Below are positions 37,460 to 48,829 of a stretch of 64,000 nucleotides of DNA, one piece after another. The position numbers were made by a program, and so were the translations under genes. Below the pieces are notes generated by a model. It saw nothing but the letters and a program-made list of their open reading frames with translations, was not told the DNA's origin and ran no database searches. Positions within the stretch are counted from its first letter, which is position 1. Each line of letters opens with the position of its first letter. The DNA comes from Zygaena filipendulae (taxonomy: Eukaryota > Arthropoda > Insecta > Lepidoptera > Zygaenidae), in assembly GCA_907165275.2 (NCBI GenBank), contig OU015651.1, forward strand, positions 4,734,501 through 4,798,500, written 5' to 3'.

Positions 37460-37673
37460 AATAAGATAGGTAGGTATAGGTAGGTTTTTATTGGTGTGTA
37501 ATAAAAAACTATGTAAGGTGGTAATCTGTTATTTTTGCAAGAGGCATAGGTAAATAATAAATAATTATGAGTGGTAGATAATTGAGTAATTGCTACCCTT
37601 AATTAAGTATAATTTATCAACATCAATATACCTACGAGTAATATGTATAATATTACATTCCTTTAACATTTTT

Positions 37674-37679
37674 TTTATT
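37674..37679 (-). terminator. Polyadenylation signal of the lipocalin-like gene
   Basis: AATAAA on the minus strand (tttatt on plus), 63 bases beyond the stop codon. Confidence 0.5.
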
Positions 37680-37741
37680 TTCAACTAAGTTTATACAAAA
37701 TACATAATATTTTGGCAAGTGTTTTGGCTGGAAAAGCAGAA

Positions 37742-37929
37742 CTAGAATTCTTCAGGCATATAAAAATCGATTAATTTCTTCTGTTTTTCGTCGATATCTT
37801 TCATGTTGATGGGATGCCTGCTCAAAAGAAAGACAAACTTCTCGCGGCAGTCCATCATGCCGAGGTATTGCTCTTCGATGATTTTCAGCCGCATTGGGTA
37901 GCGATGGATCTCAGCTAGATCTAGTTTCG
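37742..37929 (-). CDS. Lipocalin-like exon 3 with stop
   Basis: The acceptor is ctgttaaag. It codes AKLDLAEIHRYPMRLKIIEE, MMDCREKFVFLLSRHP and a C-terminal helix, ending MPEEF stop (TAG at 37744-37742). The SRHP site fits the third lipocalin signature. Confidence 0.65.
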
Positions 37930-39586
37930 CTTTAACAGAAAACTTTTATTTAAGTAATTTAATATAAAATTGTTGTGAATAATATGGAATATGGAAAAAT
38001 GCTGCTAAAAACTAATTATATTTGCTTGTATTAGTTAAAGCATAGATAAAAATATTTTCTTGGTGTGCAATAAAGAGTTATCTATCTATCTATCTGTACC
38101 TAGAAGCGGACCTATGTATTTTGCTAGTTTAGTTTTCCATTGATAATAATGTCACTTACCGTTAGGAGGCGGTACTTGAAAGCTCCTGTAGGAGCCATCT
38201 TCCCCAACCTTCTCCAAGTAATAGTCTTGGGCGTATGTGCTGTTGGTCTTGATGGCATCACATGGAGTTTTCATCTTCAATGTCAATGTCTCCCATTTCA
38301 AATTCTCCACATATTTTCCCAAACGTTCAGCTAGAATTTTGCGTTCCTATATGGATAGTAAAAAACATATTCCCTTGCGATTTTTATACTTAGATATTTA
38401 ATATGCAAATAATTATGATATACAAATTGTATCGTTCTATCTATTTAAATTTATATAGGTATACCTAACAGTAGGTATAGGTACTTTTATAATTATACGG
38501 GGTTCGAATAAGTCCCTAGTGTACAATTACACACTGTATAAATGGACATAGATAAGCAATAGTGTGTTAACCCACATTGGAGAAATTTTGGGTAAACCGT
38601 GTTTTAAAATTATAGCGTCATTTTGATTCAGCATTTTTGTATGTTTAACATTTTTTTGGTATTAAAACAATGTAATAAGGTAAACACATAGTTAAAAATC
38701 GTTCTATAGCTCTCAATAAAGCGTTCTAATTCAATAACTTAATATTGTCGATTAACATGTTATTGCTTATCTGCGTCCAAATATAGATAACTAGCTGTGC
38801 CCCACGGACTAACCGCGTGAGTTTCAGAATTCCCGCAGGAACTCCAAAGTAGCCTAGTTTAATTTTTAAGCCTTCCCTCATTAACTTCCACAAATATTTC
38901 AAGAGAACTTGAGTCGAGAGTATTTCGAAAGAAATCGGTCCAGCCATTCTAGAGTTTTAGCGAGACAAACGAAAAGCGATTAATTTATACAACGTGTTAA
39001 TGAATTAACTGAAAACTAGAAAGTAGTTTGCTCAGAATCAACTAGTGAATCGATCGCACTATGCTTTAATATAGGTTATATTTTTGCATTTTTACTAGCC
39101 CATGTCTAAATAATTTATAATACAATATTTCGCGTACGCCGCCCGCAGCAAAAAAAATCGAACCAGTAGGCGCGGGCATAGGCGCTTGGAATTTCGTAAA
39201 TAGATCACCTCCAAACTAATGTAGAATAACTTTAAAGTAATAAATTTTTCCGACATAAAATATATTTTAATCATATAATTGTATATGTTTTTAAATGGGG
39301 TGTATCAGGTTTTGAGTTAATTCATTAACACGTTGTATATATATACCTACCGATAGGTTAGATAGATAGATAATGCATGAAGTGAGTTAGCATAGCTTAC
39401 CTGGTCACTAACGGTGGTGAATTCGACGCAATTGTTCCCAGAGCCGTTCTTGTCCTCACTGGTGAAGCGCAGCGTGTGCCACGTGCCGTACACTTCGCTT
39501 TCCTTGAACTGAACTCCCTGGGAGAACTCCTGACAGCTGGGATGTTTCCTCACGTGGCTTTTTGATGATGCCAGTGTAAATGACAT
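37742..39586 (-). CDS. Lipocalin-like secreted protein
   Basis: Lipocalins are small eight-stranded barrels that carry hydrophobic ligands such as bilins, retinoids or odorants. The model is complement join(37742..37929, 38160..38346, 39401..39586); all junctions are GT..AG in phase. It gives 186 residues from the first in-frame ATG. Lipocalin marks: VYGTWHTLRF near the N-terminus (the GxW motif), VFLLSRHP near the C-terminus (the third conserved region with Arg), and four spaced cysteines (HPSC, NNC, TPCD, MMDC). The body is hydrophilic with no membrane segment. The start is unclear: in frame upstream of the ATG lies the hydrophobic run ILIAVLVAMSFTLASS, a likely signal peptide, but a TAG at 39616-39614 blocks it and no upstream Met exon was found. 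The ligand is unknown. Confidence 0.65.
38060..38097 (+). repeat. Retroposon tail with ATCT microsatellite in a lipocalin intron
   Basis: 'gtgtgcaataaagagttatc' followed by tatctatctatct, the usual lepidopteran LINE/SINE 3' end. Its body was not recognised. Confidence 0.4.
38160..38346 (-). CDS. Lipocalin-like exon 2
   Basis: The acceptor ccatatag opens ERKILAERLGKYVENLKWET, followed by LKMKTPCDAIK and DYYLEKVGEDGSY, ending at a gtaagt donor in phase 1. Alternating strands match a lipocalin barrel. Confidence 0.65.
38790..38985 (-). repeat. R1-related copy in a lipocalin intron
   Basis: Begins taactagctgtgccccacgg, contains 'agtttcagaattcccgcagg' and 'cttccacaaatatttcaag', ends 'gagacaaacgaaaagcgatt'. 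The same subfamily is at 44331-44530. Confidence 0.65.
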
Positions 39587-39613
39587 TGCCACTAATACTG
39601 CAATTAATATATT
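39401..39613 (-). CDS. Lipocalin-like exon 1 (N-terminal part)
   Basis: The open frame runs from 39613 and the first ATG is at 39586. It codes CQEFSQGVQFKESEVYGTWH and ends TTVSDQ at a gtaagc donor. Possible acceptors are ttgttatttcag (exon from 39648, with TTACTAAC just upstream) and ttgtag (exon from 39613). A candidate 5' exon ends at 39697 with a gtaagt donor but offers no usable in-frame Met. Confidence 0.55.
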
Positions 39614-39799
39614 CTACAACTTAACGTCCCACCAATGAGGGAAACTTTCTGAAATAACAAGTGTTAGTAAACGCATGTTTGTATGTTAATACTTACAGAT
39701 AGACCTTATTGTTATTGTGTGATAAAGGCTAGGTTGATGCTTCGTGACGTTTTGAGCGACAATTTGGATAAAAGTTCGTTACATCTTTGTAGGTGGATT

Positions 39800-41405
39800 A
39801 GGATATAAGATTTAAATTATTCCAATAAAAAGCTTTGCAACTTATAATGAGTAATTTATTTATTCAATGTCAACTAATAAAGCAGAACATTACACTTAGT
39901 TTGCTGTTTTTATGATTGATGCTCAATCAAGCTGAAAAGTTGATTCGACTCGGAATGAAACTTGCCACAAGAAAGCTTAGATTAGTTATCATAATCATTT
40001 GGCGCATATATGATACTAGTTATCGGCAAAGAGCGTGGTTCTATATTTAAGATTGGTCGCTAATAACATTTTTGATTTAACTCACATAAAGCGATAAATT
40101 TTAGTACAGGCTGCATTTTTTCGATGTCTCCCGACGACGGTTGTGATCACTCGCGGTATTACGGTAATGTACGGTACGGTAACTGAACGATTTAAAACGC
40201 AGTGTGTCATTGCAAGACTAACATTATAAATTCTCTTGTTCAATGATTCAGTTCTCTTTGGAGGAGACAGTAGAAGAATCTACCTAAATCAATATTTATA
40301 GATTGAAACTTCAAAGAATAATTTTTTATTCGTTTTTTTAATGGCCGGTATAAAGCCGTTATGAAACATATTATTATTTGTAGGTATATTAAATGAAAAT
40401 ATCTTCTCTATTCTTAATGTTTTCTAACTGAAGAAGTATAGGCTTACCATTAATGCACGGTGCCTAATTGTGGGATTTTTTGAGTGACGAATACAGTAAC
40501 AGCTGTATACCATACGTATAATTATCATAATACATAGGTATTATGAAAATTTCAATCGAAATGGTTGTAATTTAATCGCAGTTTTGATCTTTATCTTATT
40601 AATATGGATATTACGGAGCTATTGTTATTATATTTTTATATATTTGTCACATAGCAATATCCTGCAACCCATCTGCAACCAATCATGCAGTTTCGCCAGT
40701 GGGCGTTGAGCCTAAAGAGGATATTTAGCATGAGTATAATATAAGGTAAAGGTAGGAGTGAGAGCGCGTTTCAGGCTTCCGAATAACAGTCCCCGCTTGC
40801 TCCGAGAGTGATGGTCAAATATTTTTTTCATATTACCAATGCTTCTTCTCGTATTCACGAGATCCGTGTTGCGTTGGTGTAGCGACGACGGTGTGGTAAA
40901 CAGAATAAGGATTCACATCCTGGCGTGTCATCTTTTACAAATTGCTGCGATAATTCCTGGTTGTGCGATTATATAAGAGCAATTAATAAAGTGTTAAAGA
41001 ATATGGACATATTAAGTTGTATTGTGCAATGTTTGTGTGAAAAATGATTAGGATTTGTGTATAAACTGCAAATAGAAATACTAATGTAAAGATCAAAGAT
41101 GTAGATGTTGGTCACTATAGAATTACATTGTACCTACCTACTTAATTAAATTGACTGAAAATTAAAAATCCAGAAGAGTGTTCTTTTACTTTCACTTATA
41201 TGCCTCAAGTTGAAGATCCTCAAAAAGGTACATACAACTCTGTATTGATACATAACAATTATTGTACAAAATAGTGCTTAATGTTCATGGTTGTTTTCAT
41301 TTCTGTGTTCAGAAGCATGGTCGGGCTATTTCGGAACTATCAAAAGTAGTTTAGTACAAAGACGAGAAAAGATGCTTTAAATGTAGAGTTCAAAAAATAG
41401 ATAGG
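39800..41405. other. Intergenic, upstream of the lipocalin-like gene
   Basis: AT-rich. Would contain the promoter of the minus-strand gene, but no convincing TATA box or initiator could be picked out. 40740-40940 is more GC-balanced and of unknown nature. Confidence 0.35.
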
Positions 41406-41409
41406 TAGG

Positions 41410-41712
41410 CATGATGACAAGATATAAAACTCAAAATTCTATTTAATCCGTCAGACAGTAAAAAAATTATAGACACTTACTTTTTGCTTTTTCGAATTAT
41501 TAAAAAAATGGTTAGTTATAGCGCATTCGAGTTTAGGAGAAGGAGTTAGTACGCATAACTAAGTATAAAGTGTACCTAGGAGTGACGTCACACGGGATTT
41601 CAAATCAATGTATCGCCTTTTTTTAGATTACGTAAAAAAAGGAAAAATACGTATCCAATATTTTTTATTAATCTACAAGACAGATTAAAAATTAAAATTT
41701 AGTCATCATATC
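41410..41712. repeat. MITE M1 copy
   Basis: Same layout as at 10537 and the 'actaagtataaagtgtacct' marker of the 8337 copy. Only one intact TGACGTCA remains (about 41583); the other has decayed to 'gttagtacgcat'. Confidence 0.65.
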
Positions 41713-42163
41713 ATTAGATATCTATAGGTATGAAACCTAATGAAATATGCAAAACATGTTAAGTATTATGTAACAAAAAATAAATATTAAATGTTTACTG
41801 TTATATATATTCCTAATTATAAATGCAGAAATGAACTTACATATAGATATTATGCATTAAAAAAAACTGCGCGTTAATTATTCATCTGATGTAAAAGTCA
41901 ATACGTTAATTAAAAGTATACCTATATACCTACCTACTCATATGATGTTCTTTAGTTTTAATTATTTACAAGTAGGTAAGTATGTGATCATACAAACTTA
42001 AATGCATTCAATGTATAAAACTATATTATCTACATTTATGTGTCGATAGCAATCTCGATTAGTTACAGAACACGAATAACCAATTTAAGTAGGTATACGA
42101 GTTTTGTATGTAACGTGTGCTATTCTACATTTTATTTATGTTGTGTAACAATTACCCCGGAGC

Positions 42164-42354
42164 CAGTGGCTCTCAAAGTATGGGTCGCGACCCACCGGCG
42201 CGGCAGTGGATGTATCAAACATAATGAGATTAAAAAAACTAAAACTTAACTAAACTAAAGTTGATGATGGCATGACAAAATAATGGTGGCGAGTCCCGAG
42301 TTTAAATGTTTTTGTTAGATGGGCCGCAAGCCAGTCACCTTTGGGAACCACTTG
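42164..42354. mobile_element. Non-autonomous hAT-type element
   Basis: Starts CAGTGGCTCTCAAAGTATGG then GTCGCGACCC and ends TTTGGGAACCACTTG, the classic CAGTGG..CCACT(t)G hAT termini. No transposase. No clear 8-bp target duplication is visible. Confidence 0.6.
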
Positions 42355-42749
42355 CACTGGACAATTTATCACGACGCGACGATATCACAGTAAATTACTA
42401 TTAATAATTGTGGAATATCCTATTGAAAACCTGTGTCGGTAAGAATAAGTTGTATAACAATATCTACATAAGTCATAGGTATACGTGCTATGTTTTTACT
42501 TGCATAAGAATGTAAATAGGTACCTAGGTCATATCGTTGTGCGTGTATATGGACTTACTGTCATTTACCTAATTCTATAAATTTATATTTCCCTAAATAT
42601 ATATAAACTGCATTCTTACAATGCATTTACAAGTATCAGTAGGTATACAGGTTGTAAGGTTAAACGAAGAACCTGTTGAAGAAGGCATTCAGTGTTCGAT
42701 TCTTGTCTCAAATTACAAAAAATATAACAATAAATTTGACGTAAAATCG

Positions 42750-42935
42750 TTACGTATAGTATAAAACAAAGTCGCTTCCCGCTGTCTGTCTGTCCCTATG
42801 TATGCTTAGATTTTTAAAACTACGCAACGGATTTTCATGCAGTTTCCACCAATAGATATAGTGATTCATGAGGAAGGTTTATATCTATATTTAATCCTGG
42901 AATTCCCGCGGGAAGTCCGAAATTACCAGCTAGTA
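42750..42935 (+). repeat. R1 copy
   Basis: Contains 'cgctgtctgtctgtccctat', 'tgattcatgaggaaggttta' and ends 'gaaattaccagctagta'; the gcgggtgaaaccgcgg block is lost. Confidence 0.6.
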
Positions 42936-43359
42936 TATCATATTATGAAATAAAAATTCATGAAAATTGAGCGCGCTAGTTGCCAAAACGCGCTGACGGA
43001 AAGGATGATTCAACGGCCTTTTTTCTTTGTATTAGGTACCATAGATGCGCCGATAAATCAAGTGTAAAGGTTACTCTTTCACGTAAACCCACATTTTTAT
43101 TTTAGGTTTTCTCGTGATTTTAGTTTTTTTTATTTATTTATATTTTTATTGGTAAGAGCTTCAATAAGTTCCTCGTTTAACCTTACACTACGTGTACCTT
43201 ATACTCTGTAATTACGTAGGTACCTCTAACGTTACAGATATTAATTTTTTATGGAATTGATGTAATACCTACGTTGTAAAGATGCCCGTGTAACATAGGT
43301 ACAATAATAAAGAAACAAAATCTTTACGAATTCTACCAAATAAATCATTTGTTAACTTC

Positions 43360-43770
43360 ACTGGGTAGCGTATCACCTGTCGGGGGGTTGATATTAGCAA
43401 TGATCATATTTTATCGGGTGTCATTAGCCGAAGGGCGCTTTAATAGTTGTAGCAGCGATCTTTTGTTCTCAGCTCGGCCTCAGACTTCCCGGCGCGGTTT
43501 TAATTACCGCTGGGCCGAACGCGTTAATGTAATCAAAGCTCGATACATCATACTCGCGCTATCGCTCCGCCTCGCCCCGGCTTGATTAATAATTCTAATG
43601 AGTGGCGGTGCCTAAACGAGTTAATAAAGCATTCGTTTTTTACCGGTCGGTGCCACTGCGACCGGTAAACGCGCACATCAATCACCGCTTTGAGGGCGCC
43701 CGCGCCGCCGAATTGTTTAATGATTGAGATGACGGACAACCGCGCCTCGGATGGTGCGCAAAGCGTAAGC
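43360..43770. promoter_or_regulatory. Candidate regulatory island
   Basis: GC-balanced, repeat-free sequence with TAAT-type and ATTGAT motifs (gcgttaatgtaatcaaagc, gtttaatgattgagatgac) in an AT-rich gene-poor region. It runs up to MITE M2 at 43801. The frames on both strands have no recognisable protein similarity. Confidence 0.35.
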
Positions 43771-43800
43771 AAAGCGTTGCACTCACTCTCCTCACCTGCT

Positions 43801-44238
43801 CCCTTAGCCAAGTTGACAATCTGTGGTTGTTAACGCTATAGAAAACTAATGAACGTATCGTCATATCACGATGGTCAACATAGGTACCAACTCATAGAAT
43901 CGCTCAATCAAGAGTTAAATTTTTCGTGACCACGTGACATGACGATACGCTCTGTGGCGACTCCTACGCCATGAGTCACGAACTACATACAACAAAGCGA
44001 CGAGTACTGGCTATATGGAAGTTCTGAATCGCGCTAACGAAGTTTTCACACTGCGCTGCATACCTATATATATACGACCTCCGACGGCGTATACGGTTGG
44101 AGCCGCGGTACCCCGGGCTTACCACCTCGCCCGGCGGGAAGCTTCCCCTTTGGTGGCGGTCGAGCCATATTATCCATCCCGCTCCCGCTACAGCTCTTTA
44201 GTTTTCTATAGCGTTATAGATTGTCAACTTGGCTACGG
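43801..44238. repeat. MITE M2, long copy
   Basis: Terminal repeats CCTTAGCCAAGTTGACAATC.. and ..GATTGTCAACTTGGCTACGG, with inner arms 'gctatagaaaactaatgaac' and 'tttagttttctatagcg'. The 438-bp length against 146 and 186 bp elsewhere implies about 250 bp of extra internal sequence (about 43965-44190). Confidence 0.65.
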
Positions 44239-44330
44239 AGCTGAACATCATATCAGTAGAGGATATATGGTAGAAGTACCCCAGCAAGAACAATATACAT
44301 ATTTGAACGTTTACAAAATCTAATACTTTA

Positions 44331-44530
44331 TCTAGCTGTACATGCCCCTCAATTTAACCCGCGTGAGTTTCGGAATTCCCGCAGGAACTCCAAAGGAACC
44401 TAATTTACTTCTTAAACCTTCCCTGAACTTCCACAAATATTTCAAGATCAAAATTAGTCAATCGGACCAGCCATTTTCTAGTTTTAGCGAGACAAACGAA
44501 CAGCAATGAATTTTTATATATAAATAAGGA
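44331..44530 (-). repeat. R1-related copy
   Basis: Reads 'gagtttcggaattcccgcag', 'cttccacaaatatttcaaga' and 'gcgagacaaacgaacagcaa'; nearly the twin of 38790-38985. Confidence 0.65.
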
Positions 44531-45017
44531 GATTTAAATCTCCTCTCTCATTGGAAAATCTGTGTTTCTAAGTGGGTAGTGTGAGCAGGTAAGTATGTAG
44601 GTACGGTGTTTTTTCAAAAAGCTTTTGAAATGTTTATGTGAAAAAGTTTCATACAATAAAAGCAATTTTATATGACAAACAATTATGTCACATTAACTTT
44701 GCGACTGTAATGCCGTTAAAATTCTATAGGTAGGTATTTCTGGTTTTAATATTAAGTAGGTAAGATATCTACAAAAAATACATAATAGGCATGCTTAATG
44801 TAGGCGATGTAGGTGGTGGCTACATAATTCAGCTATCTATATTAATTGAAAAGTTGCCTTCGGCTATTGCTTGCTACCGTTCGTTTGAATGGGTGAAAAA
44901 AAAAATCTTTTCTATAACGCATCTTCAGTTTTATGTGTATACCTACTCATAATAACTTACACAAGGGTAATTACATGGTGCTCGATGGTATAGGTATGTA
45001 TTAGGTGATATACACAA

Positions 45018-45345
45018 TAGGGATGTTGACAACTTTTGAAAATCAAAATTTTAATTAGTCCGTCTTTTATAAAATTAAAAATCATTAGACACGTATTTTT
45101 TTATTTTTCAAATAAATGAAAATACACAGAGATAAAGCGCATTAAAGTTTAGGGTGGGGGCTCGTGACGTCACTTACCGCTACAAGCCGCCATACAAACT
45201 GCACTAGTTAGTGACGTCACGCGAAATTTCAACTCAATGTATCTCTGTTGTTTTTTGATTATGTAAAAAAAGAAAAAATACGTGTCCAATATTTTTTATT
45301 AATCTACAAGACGGACTAAAAAAGAAAAAATAGTCAAATAGCCTA
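45018..45345. repeat. MITE M1, complete copy
   Basis: Ends ATAGGGATGTTGAC and TAGTCAAATAGCCTAT, with TGACGTCA at 45165-45172 and 45212-45219. Confidence 0.75.
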
Positions 45346-47860
45346 TTATGTACCTTACTCAAAGTTCTAAGGATAATTATGATTCTAAATTTCTAACGAA
45401 GTGTTTACCTTTTATATTGGTATCTACTTAAGCATTTTGGGTAGAATACTGTTCAAGGACAAGAAATTATTTGGATATACATTATGCAAACAGTCCATAT
45501 TTCATACCTACTAATATTTCTGTTCCGAGACAAATGACGTACATTAGTGTGAATCAAAACACTTTATTCTGTAAATCTATCGGCGAGGCGGACTCCTCAA
45601 ACATTATCAATCACCCGAAGAGCTCACGCCTGCGCCTGCGCCGCGGGCAGAATTGCTTTAATTTGATAAAACGCAATTAGCTACCAAAAAGAAATCTAAT
45701 CTGAAGAAGCGGCATCAACTTTTGTGCCAGACGTATTTTTATAATGGATCGTTATTAGGTACGTTCCACTTTGATGATTTTAAAATAATAAATTGTTCTG
45801 TTCGTTTAAATTGTAATATTTTATGTTAACTACGTATATTACACTACATAGTTGCGTCGAATGTTTTCTGGTAACTTACATGATATATAAATAACCGAGT
45901 TGTAAATTAGTAAAAATTCAAGTTGCTTCGAAGGTCGAACACGCTATTTCAGAATGCATTTACAAAAAAAAATCACCTAGAAAAAAATATGACGTTACCG
46001 ACATTTCGTATTGCGCTAAATTTTATTTAACGAAGAGAATTCAACTCTTATTTGGAAGATAATGTTTGAACGAATTAGAAAAAGAATCAGGATTAAAAGA
46101 ACACTAAAACCAGATGTTACATTTTACAGTTTTTTTGGAGAATTCGTTCCGAAATAGCGCGTTTGGCCTTCCGGTACTTATTTTTAAAGATATGCGCCAA
46201 CTTTAGAGCCTGCCGGGCGAAGAGAGGATCAATTTCTTCCGCTAGCATCTGCATTTTATAAGGAGACACGCGGTATCTATCTTTCTTTTAAAGATACAAT
46301 AACAAAGTTAATCTTTGCTTCATATAGATAGAGACATATGCACAGATATCATCTTATGCAGAATAGAAGACCAATTTTGGACCAAATGGACACATTTCAT
46401 TGAATTTTACAGAATTTTCTACCATGTATTTTTCTATTTTTATTTTTGGTGACAATAAAGAATATTTGATTTGATTTGAATTTTCAACAATATTTAATAT
46501 TGGTAGTTGAGTAAATAACATTTTTACTATTTCTAAGATATTTGTGACGGTGGCACAATATAATCTAATAACCATATTAGATTTTAATTATAAATAATAA
46601 TAACTGCAAGTTATTTGTTGGTAGGTACCTACTTTGATTAATATTATTAATTAATAGATAGCGTTGTCCAACAGATCTCAGGTCCAAATTAAATAAATCA
46701 ATGTTACATTCCTGCATTTACCTGTTTGGCTAGTCATTGCGGTGGCAACACTCGCTGGGTATCAAGTGGAGCGCAGCAGGCAGCGGGGTTTAATGTCTAA
46801 TTCACTGCGCTACCAACAGGTGGCAGCGGAGCGCCTTTTCAAAACTGACAGACGCCATTGGCTCAACGTCAAAAAGCCGCGAATAAAATTAATGATGTTC
46901 GCGCCTTAATGACGTTCCACGACGCCGCTCCATTGTGTCCGTAATACAACAATTATTGAGATCATTTATTAAGTTTATTGATCTTTTAACTTAATCTTTT
47001 ATTTCGTAATTTAGCTGCGTTCGAGCGCGCAAACTCTGAAAAAAATATATCTTATATGCGGAGTCATTTTTTGGACTATTTTTGTCATTATACGGCATGA
47101 TGTGAGCGGGTCTTTGAATGTAGAGGCAATTACTGCCCCGCATGTGGCTTGATTATGTACGACGACGGGTCCATTCGATCTAGCGGCGAGGTTATAAAAC
47201 ACAAGTAAAAACATTAAGTCTAAAACCTTTGCCGTTGTGAGCTTCCGTTGCTAAATTGATGTAGATAATATTTGTACGTAACTGTAGATAATTAAGAGCA
47301 TTTTTTTATTTGCGCAGGTATAATTATTAAAAATTAATTTAAAATTATAATGCGAAACCGTAGTGCGACTCCGTAGTGCAAATTAATTGAAAATGAATTT
47401 TTGGGCGTTGCTAGTTCAAGTAAACAAACTAATCACAGTTTTAATAGGTAGATAGTACAGTATAGTTTTAATATGTATATGCATAGGTAAATTACCTTCA
47501 CAGAGCGTTATATTAATTTTGCTTTACTAAACAAGTACTAATTAGTAGCTTGAAGTCAGAGTAAATCGTGGCTGCAGTAATTTATTATTATACATAACAT
47601 AATTATCAATAATGCGATACCTATACTTGGTTGGGTTTTTGATGACTTGCCTCAGCGGTAGATGGTAGATGGGGGTTGCTGATGGTGAGCAAGGCAGTAG
47701 CTAGCCGAAGCTGGCGCAGCTGCTGTAGGCAGCGGCTGTAGTAGGCGTCGGAGTCAGGCGGAGTCGGAGGTGGCAAAAAAAGAAACACGAGCGTCTCAAA
47801 TAGGTAGGTCTACTTGACGCTCAGTTAACGTTCAAAGTGGCGCATGATTTCGAGGTCACA
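45346..47860. other. Gene-poor stretch with two possible regulatory islands
   Basis: Islands at 45560-45680 and 46720-46960 are GC-balanced with motifs such as 'attatcaatcacccg', 'aataaaattaatgatg' and 'caattattgagatcatttat'. A retroposon tail (gacaataaagaatatttgat, then tttgattt) lies at 46450-46480. No gene was found. Confidence 0.35.
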
Positions 47861-47867
47861 ATTGCTT

Positions 47868-48005
47868 TTTTTTATGTCATAGGGGGCAAATGGGCAAGTG
47901 GTACACCTGATGGTAAGTGATTACCGCCGCCCATAGACATCTGCAACACCAGAAGGCATGCAGGTGCGTTGCCGACCTAGCTGGAATGGGGATATGCTCT
48001 TATTT
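47868..48005 (+). repeat. Widespread lepidopteran 3'-end repeat
   Basis: tttttttatgtcatagggg, 'aagtgattaccgccgcccat', 'catctgcaacaccagaagg' and 'caggtgcgttgccgacct'. A common retroposon end in moth genomes; its family was not assigned. A fragment also occurs in dynamin intron c at 4605-4638. Confidence 0.6.
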
Positions 48006-48054
48006 ATTTGAAAAACTGAAAAAAAAAAATTTAAAATTTAAATATTCGGCTAAT

Positions 48055-48077
48055 AGATAGATAGATAGATAGATATT
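48055..48077. repeat. GATA microsatellite
   Basis: Five to six tandem GATA units (atagatagatagatagatag). Confidence 0.8.
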
Positions 48078-48624
48078 TATTTTCTCTTTAAAAATTACAT
48101 TTACATTTTATGTCAAAATTAAATAAATCCACTAAAAAGATTGTCAATATAATTAAAAGTTTGAAATTAAAAGTTTGAAATATTACTATTTGATAACAAT
48201 TTTCGTACAACAGTATTTTCGTATTAAGTACCTAAGTAGGTACCTATAATACTGAATGCTCGGAAATTATCCAGAGAAGATAAAGATAAATAGCAGACAG
48301 ATAAGGATCATAACAAGAAACGATTTCTCAATAATGTTGGATGTATTAGGTATAATTCGAAGAGTTCGCTTCATGCACATCGACTGGACATATTGAACAG
48401 TAATTCCTGGTGTTCAGCCACGATCGTCGGAAACCGGCGCAATTAGATGCAGTCGTGTCGGAATTATTGTAATAACCAAAAAGAATCGATAGTCTAACGA
48501 TCATCCATCGAGGAAGGCGGCGTTGCGATTGGTGCAGCGCTCGCCAATGCGCGGGCGCACACCAACTAGCTCTATTCCGAACGTGTTTTGTACAACCATA
48601 GAATAAACTGTAATGAAACTGAAT

Positions 48625-48825
48625 GTTTCCAGCGGTTTTACCTTCGGTAATTTCGGAGTTTTCTCGAGATATCCGGGATAAAAAGTACCCTATGACCTAT
48701 GTCCTTCTCTGTAGGTAAGTACCCGTGGAAACGTGTATGCGCATGATGATCGGTTGAAACATTAATACTTGAAAGCGTAACAAACAAATAAACCAGCAAA
48801 CAAACTCACTTTCGCATTTAAGAAA
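48625..48825 (-). repeat. R1 copy
   Basis: Runs from 'ccagcggttttaccttcgg' through 'gatatccgggataaaaagta' to 'aaactcactttcgcatttaa'. Confidence 0.65.
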
Positions 48826-48829
48826 ATAA

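Noticed and set aside
42670..42715. Possible tRNA gene from a GTTCGATTC-like word
   Set aside because: No A box and no cloverleaf arms could be built around it.
43548..43864. Overlapping minus-strand frames in the GC-balanced island
   Set aside because: No similarity, no consistent frame, and overlap with MITE M2. More likely non-coding.
44015..44323. 102-residue frame ending after MITE M2
   Set aside because: It crosses the MITE boundary and its terminal inverted repeat, and has no recognisable domain.
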